Of a stretch of DNA of 64,000 nucleotides, positions 10,330 through 16,785 are shown in pieces. The position numbers and the translations under genes were made by a program. The notes beneath the pieces were generated by a model. The model was not told the origin of the DNA, did not search any database, and saw nothing but the letters and a program-made list of their open reading frames with translations. The DNA lies in the NCBI GenBank assembly GCA_965248545.1, contig OZ252110.1:4030001-4094000 (forward strand), written 5' to 3'. This DNA comes from Alteromonas_E sp965248545. GTDB lineage: Bacteria; Pseudomonadota; Gammaproteobacteria; Enterobacterales; Alteromonadaceae. Positions within the stretch are counted from its first letter, which is position 1; each line of letters opens with the position of its first letter.

Positions 10330-10785
10330 ATGCAATCTATTGAACTCAAAATTCTCGATCCCCGTATCGGCGATTCAATTCCTTTACCCACCTATGCGAC
10401 AGATGGCTCAGCAGGCGTCGACCTTCGCGCATGCTTAGATCAAGAGGTGACGTTGAGACCCGGCGATACTCAACTAATCCCTACCGGGATTGCTATCCAC
10501 ATTGCTGACAACAGTCTTGCGGCAACCATATTGCCGCGTTCTGGGCTTGGACATAAGCACGGAATTGTATTGGGCAATTTAGTGGGGTTGATCGACAGTG
10601 ACTATCAAGGCCAGCTGTTCATTTCAGTTTGGAATCGCGGACATAATGAGTTCACCATTGCATCAGGTGACAGAATTGCTCAGTTAGTCTTCGTGCCTGT
10701 GGTCCAGGCTGAATTTAGTCTTGTGACAGAGTTTGGGGAAAGCCAACGCGGAGAAGGTGGTTTCGGCTCCACAGGCGTCGAGTAG
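10330..10785 (+). CDS. dut: dUTP diphosphatase (dUTPase)
   Basis: Hydrolyses dUTP to dUMP and pyrophosphate, keeping uracil out of DNA and feeding dTMP synthesis. All five trimeric dUTPase motifs are present in order: D-G-S-A-G-V-D-L-R-A, P-R-S-G-L-G-H-K-H-G-I, G-L-I-D-S-D-Y-Q-G-Q-L, G-D-R-I-A-Q-L-V and the C-terminal R-G-E-G-G-F-G-S-T-G arm. 151 residues, the normal length. It stands alone here, without the coaBC or slmA neighbours it often has in gammaproteobacteria. A long inverted repeat begins at its stop codon. Confidence 0.97.
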   Translation: MQSIELKILDPRIGDSIPLPTYATDGSAGVDLRACLDQEVTLRPGDTQLIPTGIAIHIADNSLAATILPRSGLGHKHGIVLGNLVGLIDSDYQGQLFISVWNRGHNEFTIASGDRIAQLVFVPVVQAEFSLVTEFGESQRGEGGFGSTGVE

Positions 10786-10863
10786 CCACTACCTTTATCG
10801 ATATCGCACTACCGGTTTGAAACTATCCATGCAAAGATTTCGTATTCAAGCCTGTAGTGGCTA
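10783..10863. repeat. Perfect 10 bp inverted repeat spanning the dut downstream gap
   Basis: TAGCCACTAC at 10783-10792 and its exact complement GTAGTGGCTA at 10854-10863 enclose 61 bp. The left arm begins with the dut stop codon, the right arm lies just ahead of the ribosome site of the next gene. No T-tract follows, so it is not a normal intrinsic terminator. A long-range RNA stem or an operator pair are both possible. Confidence 0.5.
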
Positions 10864-10878
10864 GGCGAGGAATTAAAA

Positions 10879-11130
10879 TTGATATCTATTGCAGCTCGAA
10901 TGGCTGGTATTGCGTGTATATGCTACTGGGCTTACGTAACCTTGTATGGCGGGGCTGTAAGCTCTTCATCTCCATTTAACCCCACCCCTCCTGAGTTTCT
11001 GTCTTTATTCGGCTTCGAATTTAGTCATGAGCAGCTTAAATCGGCACTCCATGTGTTACTACTGCCACTCGGGTTATTGTTGTGGGCGTTTGGTGACTAT
11101 CGTCCGCACAAAACCAAAAACAAATCTTAG
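10879..11130 (+). CDS. Small two-helix membrane protein of unknown function
   Basis: 83 residues, not recognised. It begins with TTG (GAGG lies 10 bp upstream) and has a hydrophobic segment at about residues 9-25 (A-G-I-A-C-I-C-Y-W-A-Y) and a second at about 55-72 (L-H-V-L-L-L-P-L-G-L-L-L-W-A-F). The basic tail R-P-H-K-T-K-N-K suggests a cytoplasmic C-terminus. An in-frame ATG at codon 8 would cut into the first helix, so TTG is preferred. Downstream of dut in the same direction, possibly co-transcribed through the inverted repeat. Confidence 0.55.
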   Translation: MISIAARMAGIACICYWAYVTLYGGAVSSSSPFNPTPPEFLSLFGFEFSHEQLKSALHVLLLPLGLLLWAFGDYRPHKTKNKS

Positions 11131-11151
11131 TCATTAGTCCATTCCGTTGGA

Positions 11152-11568
11152 CTAAAAATCTAGCCGCTTAACAGAATCTGTTAGTGAAGCTTCATCGATA
11201 TAGCCGATTGCACTGGGATTCTTTGAGACTAGATCTATTACTTCAGCATCATCCACGACTTCTTTAGGCGGAACACCTTTGCCAGTAAAGACTAGCTTGG
11301 CCCAATACGCCGATACTTGAGACGAGCTTTTGCGTAAAAAAGACGCATCAAAATCGGCCCGTACTGCAGATGTTGCCGCTTGATTTATCGGGATACTTTC
11401 GCTCCCATCGGAAAACTTTCTTTCCTTACCCAAGAAAATTCGCTGAACCGTCTTTTCGTTCAATTCTGCGCTATTACTTGGGTGAACCACAACGACTACT
11501 TCACCGAGGACAGGTGCAGTCAAAAGCAAAAGTCCCAAAAACGTATACAGCCTGCGAGAAATATTCAT
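11152..11568 (-). CDS. Short PstS-like periplasmic phosphate-binding-domain protein (paralogue 1)
   Basis: 138 residues with a signal peptide (hydrophobic F-L-G-L-L-L-L-T-A-P-V-L-G then E). The mature part starts V-V-V-V-V-H-P-S-N, and later carries R-I-F-L-G-K, P-I-N-Q and A-Y-W-A-K-L-V-F-T-G-K-G-V-P-P, the pattern of the short PstS-like (PBP-like) proteins, which hold only about half of a full binding protein. It is clearly a paralogue of the product at 12775-13200, and a porin gene lies between them. A function in phosphate or other oxyanion capture is inference from the family; no permease genes are present. Confidence 0.8.
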   Translation of the reverse strand: MNISRRLYTFLGLLLLTAPVLGEVVVVVHPSNSAELNEKTVQRIFLGKERKFSDGSESIPINQAATSAVRADFDASFLRKSSSQVSAYWAKLVFTGKGVPPKEVVDDAEVIDLVSKNPSAIGYIDEASLTDSVKRLDF

Positions 11569-11626
11569 GGTGTATATCCTCTAGATACGATCAGGCAGCG
11601 TTATACGCTGCCTGATATCAGTTTGA

Positions 11627-12760
11627 CTAAAATACGTAGTTAACCGCAAAGCGCACCAATGTAGCGTCATTGGTATCATCTAAGTCATCAGAGTATTTCG
11701 TCACATCGGCTTTAAACGCCACGTTGGTGTCGTAGTCGTATCTTACGCCTATCGATGCAGTATCATTTTCGGACACTGCTGGCTGTTGGATCCCAACTAA
11801 TAGCTGGGTCAGCGGCACCTGAAAAGGTTCCGGATAACCACCGACGCGATCCAAAAATTTGAAGCCATCATTTAGATCGGACATTTCATACGATATGTAC
11901 GGTGTCCATTTGCCGTTACGAATACCAGCTGTTACGTACATGTTTGATTCATCGGGATAAAAGCTGTCTTCAATTTCAACACCGGTAAACTCGGCACCGA
12001 TGAACCAATCAAACGCGTCGTATTCGAGGCTTACCCCATAAAATATCCCTGAATCATCTTCCGCTGCCAGCAGATTTTGGAGACCCGGGTCGATTTGCCC
12101 CAATTGCGCGAGAGCTGGCTCCAATGCAGGAATATCAAATGTTGTCGTGCCACGCGCTCCAACAGCGCGAAGTTTCCAATTGAGGTAAGTAAACTCAGCC
12201 GTGCCCACTAAAACATTGTTAACCTCTAATTCCGCCGGTTGGCCACCGAGTGTGAAGTCACTTTCAATTTTGCCGGCGGTAAGTTGGAATACATATTCTA
12301 GGTCACCAGAATAGCCGCTGTAGTCAGCGCGAATACCATCAATATTGTTGAATGGCACGTCATATACTGAAGACGGTGCAACCACCCAATGGTAAGAGTA
12401 CCCAACATCTAATGACGCAGAGTAACGGAATAACGGCATACGCAGTCGGCCGGCTGAAATGCTCGTCGAATCAGTAGCGTCAAATGTGATGTATGCCCAT
12501 TCGAAGTCTACGTCATAGTCGTCAGATCCACGCGATACCAGTTGTCCTGTGGCGGTCATCCGGTCGTTAATATCGCCGCTGACTTGAATTGCAAACAAAC
12601 TTTGTTCGCTGAAACTAATGTTGTCATCGTAGCCATACAAGGCATCGTCACTGCTGGTGATACCACCAATCAAATTTGCAAAACCGTTAATTCGAACATC
12701 AGCTTGAACCTGCCCCGACACAGCAATTGCGATGGCGGTAAGAGCGCAATACTTTTTCAT
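11627..12760 (-). CDS. Outer-membrane beta-barrel porin-like protein
   Basis: 377 residues with a signal peptide ending Q-V-Q-A-D, then alternating hydrophobic/polar strands and a C-terminal V-R-F-A-V-N-Y-V-F, the terminal aromatic signature of BAM-assembled barrels. N-terminal R-I-N-G-F-A-N-L-I-G-G is typical of gammaproteobacterial trimeric-porin-like proteins. It sits between two short PstS-like genes on the same strand, with gaps of 58 bp (to 11568) and 14 bp (to 12775), so the three probably form one transcript. A role in letting the same ligand into the periplasm is inferred from position only. Confidence 0.8.
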   Translation of the reverse strand: MKKYCALTAIAIAVSGQVQADVRINGFANLIGGITSSDDALYGYDDNISFSEQSLFAIQVSGDINDRMTATGQLVSRGSDDYDVDFEWAYITFDATDSTSISAGRLRMPLFRYSASLDVGYSYHWVVAPSSVYDVPFNNIDGIRADYSGYSGDLEYVFQLTAGKIESDFTLGGQPAELEVNNVLVGTAEFTYLNWKLRAVGARGTTTFDIPALEPALAQLGQIDPGLQNLLAAEDDSGIFYGVSLEYDAFDWFIGAEFTGVEIEDSFYPDESNMYVTAGIRNGKWTPYISYEMSDLNDGFKFLDRVGGYPEPFQVPLTQLLVGIQQPAVSENDTASIGVRYDYDTNVAFKADVTKYSDDLDDTNDATLVRFAVNYVF

Positions 12761-12774
12761 GTTTATCTCTCCAA

Positions 12775-13200
12775 TTAATTCACAGGTATGGCTTTAATAT
12801 CGCCGGTGACAGATGCACTATCGACATAACCGATCGCACTAGGATCAGCTGCAACTGCTGCAATCACAGCCGCATCATTGTCGACTTCAGTCGGTGGTAC
12901 ACCTTTGCCTGTAAATACAAGCTTTGACCAGTATGCTGCCACTTGGGCTGAACTGCGGCCAATGACGTTGTCATCAAATGCAGTTCGCACACTTGAGCTG
13001 GCAATTTGATTGATTGGCGTGACTGCCGTGCCACTGGGAAACTTCTTTGCCTTACCTAGGAAAATCCGCTTTACGACTTGTGAGTCGATAGCATCGCCAT
13101 TGGATGGATGGACGACCATTACGACTTCAGCGGAGACGGTATAACTTGCGAGAGACAATAGCGCAGCTAGTCCTCCGTACAATAAACGCTTTTTCAACAT
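12775..13200 (-). CDS. Short PstS-like periplasmic phosphate-binding-domain protein (paralogue 2)
   Basis: 141 residues, signal peptide L-L-S-L-A-S-Y-T-V-S-A then E-V-V-M-V-V-H-P-S-N. Shares with the product at 11152-11568 the blocks R-I-F-L-G-K, P-I-N-Q, S-V-R, A-Y-W-S-K-L-V-F-T-G-K-G-V-P-P and P-S-A-I-G-Y. First gene of the probable three-gene unit. About 75 bp upstream are two direct repeats (13273-13306) that could be a regulator site. Full PstS proteins are about twice as long, so this may be a ligand-presenting or sensing domain rather than an ABC transporter component. Confidence 0.8.
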   Translation of the reverse strand: MLKKRLLYGGLAALLSLASYTVSAEVVMVVHPSNGDAIDSQVVKRIFLGKAKKFPSGTAVTPINQIASSSVRTAFDDNVIGRSSAQVAAYWSKLVFTGKGVPPTEVDNDAAVIAAVAADPSAIGYVDSASVTGDIKAIPVN

Positions 13201-13272
13201 GGTTTTCCTCTATTTGTGTGTGTTATCAAGTTTTTAGCGGCGCGCACTCTATTGAGAGCATGGTCAATTAAC

Positions 13273-13306
13273 AACCATTTATACGTATTGAAAACCATAC
13301 GTACGT
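13273..13306. promoter_or_regulatory. Two direct repeats AACCATnnnTACGT, 20 bp apart, upstream of the PstS-like/porin unit
   Basis: AACCAT at 13273-13278 with TACGT at 13282-13286 recurs exactly as AACCAT at 13293-13298 with TACGT at 13302-13306. The 20 bp period places both on nearly the same face of the helix, as for tandem response-regulator sites. It is not a recognisable Pho box. Regulator unknown. Confidence 0.4.
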
Positions 13307-13352
13307 GCGCAAACTAATACGATCAAATTCACTAGAGTATAATTAGCAGGCA

Positions 13353-13379
13353 CAAAAAAGGAGGCCAAGAGCCTCCTTT
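13353..13379 (-). terminator. Intrinsic terminator after the acyl-CoA synthetase gene
   Basis: AGGAGGC and GCCTCCT form a 7 bp stem with a 5 nt loop. On the minus strand it is followed by a run of T (plus-strand A run 13353-13358). It lies about 70 bp beyond the stop of the minus-strand acyl-CoA synthetase. A second, weaker inverted repeat (AAACTCTT/AAGAGTTT) lies directly after the stop. Confidence 0.75.
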
Positions 13380-13445
13380 CACTGCATGTTTGCGAAGAGT
13401 TGGGTTTATTTTCTCTTCGACAAAACTCTTTTCCTAATCAAGAGT

Positions 13446-15098
13446 TTAGTCGTTAAAAACAACCTTGCCAGAATATTTCTTCTGAATGATACCCTCAAAC
13501 CGCTCTTCCAATACGTGGCGTTTAACCTTTAATGTTGGAGTAAGCAAATCGTTCTCTATCGTCCATTGATCATCCATGATGACAATTCGGTCGAGTTTTT
13601 GATGACTCTCGAGGCTTGAATTCACCATTTCCAAAGTACTCTCTAAGCTACTTTGTATTTCAGCTTTGTCCTGCTGCGCGGCTTCTTCAGACAAGACTAA
13701 CAGCGCGATAGGTTGTGGCAGATTGGTTCCAGTGACACACACTTGCTCAACCACCGGGTTTTCCATGATTTTCGCTTCGATTGGTGCAGGTGTCACGTAT
13801 TTGCCTTTGGCCGTTTTGAAGATGTCTTTTAGACGACCAGTGATTTTCACGTAACCTTCGCTGTCAATCGTGCCTTTGTCGCCTGTGCGCAACCAACCGT
13901 CTTCAGTAAAAGCTTCCGCGGTTTTTTCAGGTTCCAGATAGTACTCCTTCATATTACAAGGAGACTGGACTTGAATTTCGCCCTCGTCAGAAATTCGGAT
14001 ATCAACGCCTTCATAAGCGTGGCCAATGCAACCAATTTTGTCCGTGCGGTAAGGTACGCTGCTCGTCCCGTAGGCGCAGTTTTCAGTCATTCCCCAGCCT
14101 TCACTGATTTTGACCCCGATACGCTCAAACCATTTGATCGTTGCAGGAGCCAAGGGAGCAGAGCCGCTCGCCCAAAGGCGTGCTTGGTCAATACCTAATC
14201 CTTGCCTGATTTTACGGGCTATTACACCTTTCAAAATTGGGATACTGAGGAGCAAGTTAAGCTTCTTCTGCGGCATTTTAGCCAAAATACCCATTTGGAA
14301 TTTAGTCCATAAGCGCGGTACTGAAATAAATAATGTCGGCTGGCAGGCAACCACATCTCGCTGGAAGGTATCTAACGATTCGACAAAACTGATACGTCCT
14401 GATGAATAAATACTGGCAAGTTCAACCAGCACCCGCTCGGTGATGTGAGCTAAAGGTAGATAACTCAATACGCGATCATTTTCGTTCACATCTAATGCCG
14501 TCAACGAGTTTTCTGCTGCCCAACAAATCGTACCGAATGTGTGAACAACACCTTTAGGCGTGCCGGTACTACCAGAGGTATAAATAATGGTCGCCATGTC
14601 TTCCATATTGACGTTCGGCTCACCTTCTAACGGCTCAATGTCGATGAAATCTTGCCACTGCTGCTTCACATCAATATTTGGATATGGGAACGCGACCGAA
14701 TGAACATCATCTGGAATTGCTTGAATTTGATTCTCTGTATCATCGAGTTTGCCAACGAAAATAAGCTTCGTGTCTGAGTGCTTTAGCACATATTCGATCG
14801 TCTTTTGACCTGCGGTAGCGAAAATAGGTACTGAAACATGTCCAGCCATCATAATGGCCAAATCAGCGATGAACCACTCAACACAGTTTTTCGACAATAT
14901 ACATATACGACTTCCGGGTTCGTAATTCATCTGCTTGAGTCGATTTGCTGTTTTTCTAACTAATTGGCCGACTTGTCCCCAAGTGTATTCCTGGAACTCA
15001 CCGTTTACCGGCTGTTTGAGATAAACAAAATCGGGACGCTCATTCTCCCATTGATACAGTTTTGTCAAAGGTGAAGTGGGCATATTAGTAAGGCTCAT
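13446..15098 (-). CDS. Long-chain acyl-CoA synthetase (AMP-binding, FadD15-like)
   Basis: Activates fatty acids to acyl-CoA through an acyl-adenylate. The P-loop I-I-Y-T-S-G-S-T-G-T-P-K-G-V-V near residue 175 is the AMP-binding signature, S-E-G-W-G-M-T-E-N near 335 and G-W-L-R-T-G-D-K-G near 400 complete the ANL fold, followed by G-R-L-K-D-I-F-K-T. No membrane segment or signal peptide. The frame could begin at 15128, but the ATG at 15098 (M-S-L-T-N-M) is preferred: it has an A/G-rich stretch upstream and matches where such proteins usually begin. Single-gene unit with its own terminator. Chain-length preference is not readable. Confidence 0.88.
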   Translation of the reverse strand: MSLTNMPTSPLTKLYQWENERPDFVYLKQPVNGEFQEYTWGQVGQLVRKTANRLKQMNYEPGSRICILSKNCVEWFIADLAIMMAGHVSVPIFATAGQKTIEYVLKHSDTKLIFVGKLDDTENQIQAIPDDVHSVAFPYPNIDVKQQWQDFIDIEPLEGEPNVNMEDMATIIYTSGSTGTPKGVVHTFGTICWAAENSLTALDVNENDRVLSYLPLAHITERVLVELASIYSSGRISFVESLDTFQRDVVACQPTLFISVPRLWTKFQMGILAKMPQKKLNLLLSIPILKGVIARKIRQGLGIDQARLWASGSAPLAPATIKWFERIGVKISEGWGMTENCAYGTSSVPYRTDKIGCIGHAYEGVDIRISDEGEIQVQSPCNMKEYYLEPEKTAEAFTEDGWLRTGDKGTIDSEGYVKITGRLKDIFKTAKGKYVTPAPIEAKIMENPVVEQVCVTGTNLPQPIALLVLSEEAAQQDKAEIQSSLESTLEMVNSSLESHQKLDRIVIMDDQWTIENDLLTPTLKVKRHVLEERFEGIIQKKYSGKVVFND

Positions 15099-15263
15099 AG
15101 TCGCTTCTTGTTTTAATGGCATGTTCATTTATGTTAGACCAATTAACACTGTATTTACATAGGCTAATTAAGACCTTATCGATTGCCAAATTCAATATTA
15201 ATAACTCGACCAATAAATACTGTTTATTCGAGCAATTATTCGACAATCCAAACCTTTGGCTGA

Positions 15264-16616
15264 TTATTCCGCTTCAATTATGATACGCCCAGCTTTTATT
15301 GCTCCGCGTTTTAACATCGGCTGAGGGGCTATCTGATAAAGATCTCCATTGTTTCCGGCAAAATACTTGGAAACGCCATTTTGTCGAGCGATCACCGTAT
15401 TCGCTTCAATGTGCTCAGCCTCACCGTGAACGGGAATTGCGATCTGGGGTTTTACCCACTGGTACATCAACGCCAACTCTTCTTGATTAGGGTGGCCCGA
15501 CGCGTGAATAGGAATGGGACTATCCTCTGACAAATGCACGACTATATTGCGCGCTTTCAGCCGTTCTACCATCTGTTCAACCGGACGCTCATTGCCGGGA
15601 ATGATCATGGCACTGAAAATCACGCAATCTCCGCCGTCAAGATGAAGTTGCGGATGATTGTCGAGTGCGAGGCGATTGACTGCCGCGCGCGGCTCTCCTT
15701 GACTTCCCGTCGCGACAATCAGAACTTCATTTTTCGGCAAGTAACCTACATGAGATGCGTCTATGAGCGTTAAATCATCGGGCCAGTACCCGGTCACTCG
15801 CGCGATGGAGTACATATTTTTTAAACTTCGACCGAGGAGCGCCATGTATCGACCCGTTTTCTCAGCAATGCGAGCTAATGCGATTAATCGAGCAAGGTTG
15901 CTTGCAAAGCACGTTACAACAACCCGTCCTGTCTCTGCTTTAATCGTCTCATACAATCCCGCTTTACATTCCCCTTCTGAAATTGAAAAACCGGGTTTGA
16001 GGGCATTCGTAGAATCACATACCATCGCGCTAATGTTTTGCTCTGCGAGTTGTTTGTATCGCTCTACCTCGAAACCTTGACCTACGCCTGGACGTTTATC
16101 AATTTTCCAGTCGGCGGTATGCAAGACACTACCGACAGCGGTCTCAATGAGCAACGCATGAGGTTCAGGAACCGAATGGGTAATCCCCAACCAATGGACA
16201 CCAAATGGGCCAATTTGACGATAAGCACCGGTTTTAATCTCGTACACAGGAACTTGCCCATCCAGCCCAACCTGTGCCAACTTCCGGCGCAGTACTTCAG
16301 CGGTAAAGCCGGTAGTATAAACAGGTACGCCGAAGCGCCTCCAAAGATGAGCGACAGCACCAATGTGATCTTCATGGGCGTGGGTAATTACGATCCCAAT
16401 CAATCGCTCTTTTTGTGCAGTGATGAAAGATGGATCTGCTGCCACGACACGAAATCGCTGAGTTGAATCAGGTGAAAGCGGCTCATCAAAGGTAACGCCA
16501 CAATCAACCATCAACCAGTGGCCGTTGTGACTATATAGATTCAGGTTCATGCCAATCTCTCCGGTACCACCAAGTGGTACAAACCACAATTGATCAGCAT
16601 TTGCTACGAGGGAAAT
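15264..16616 (-). CDS. rnj: Ribonuclease J-family metallo-beta-lactamase RNase, apparent AUU start
   Basis: Beta-CASP metallo-beta-lactamase exo/endoribonuclease. The N-terminus L-W-F-V-P-L-G-G-T-G-E-I-G-M-N-L-N is typical of RNase J, and the metal motif T-H-A-H-E-D-H-I-G-A near residue 75 gives H-x-H-x-D-H. Later G-S-Q-G-E-P, H-x-S-G-H-x-N-Q-E-E and P-V-H-G-E are the beta-CASP motifs. The C-terminal domain of Gram-positive RNase J is missing, as usual in proteobacterial forms. The conventional start would be TTG at 16589, which has no ribosome site. AAGGAG at 16623-16628 sits 6 nt before an in-frame ATT at 16616, giving an N-terminus (I/M)-S-L-V-A-N-A-D-Q-L-W that fits the family better. No ATG or GTG lies between. 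Confidence 0.85.
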   Translation of the reverse strand: MSLVANADQLWFVPLGGTGEIGMNLNLYSHNGHWLMVDCGVTFDEPLSPDSTQRFRVVAADPSFITAQKERLIGIVITHAHEDHIGAVAHLWRRFGVPVYTTGFTAEVLRRKLAQVGLDGQVPVYEIKTGAYRQIGPFGVHWLGITHSVPEPHALLIETAVGSVLHTADWKIDKRPGVGQGFEVERYKQLAEQNISAMVCDSTNALKPGFSISEGECKAGLYETIKAETGRVVVTCFASNLARLIALARIAEKTGRYMALLGRSLKNMYSIARVTGYWPDDLTLIDASHVGYLPKNEVLIVATGSQGEPRAAVNRLALDNHPQLHLDGGDCVIFSAMIIPGNERPVEQMVERLKARNIVVHLSEDSPIPIHASGHPNQEELALMYQWVKPQIAIPVHGEAEHIEANTVIARQNGVSKYFAGNNGDLYQIAPQPMLKRGAIKAGRIIIEAE

Positions 16617-16628
16617 AGTGGACTCCTT
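16614..16628 (-). promoter_or_regulatory. Strong Shine-Dalgarno with AUU start codon for RNase J
   Basis: Minus strand reads AAGGAG, TCCACT, then ATT. Spacing of 6 nt is optimal and the ATT is in frame with the conserved protein. AUU initiation is known for infC, where initiation factor IF3 discriminates against it. Confidence 0.6.
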
Positions 16629-16741
16629 TACATCATTGGACGAACGTCCGTGACCATTAAAAATGATTTAGCGGTTATTAATTGTTACCCCAAAATGCAC
16701 AGAGCGGATTAACCGCAAACCAATTATCCCTCGTTTCCAAT

Positions 16742-16769
16742 AAAAAAGGGCGCTAATGACGCCCTTTTT
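16742..16769. terminator. Bidirectional intrinsic terminator downstream of the first TonB receptor
   Basis: AAAAAAGGGCG, 7 nt loop, CGCCCTTTTT. A/T runs on both sides let it work on either strand. It lies 16 bp after the stop of the minus-strand TonB receptor gene, so its main role is to separate that gene from rnj. Confidence 0.85.
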
Positions 16770-16785
16770 ACTACTTATGATTTAA

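Noticed and set aside
16587..16589. TTG 16589 as the start of RNase J
   Set aside because: No ribosome site, and it cuts into the conserved N-terminus. The ATT at 16616 has an ideal one.
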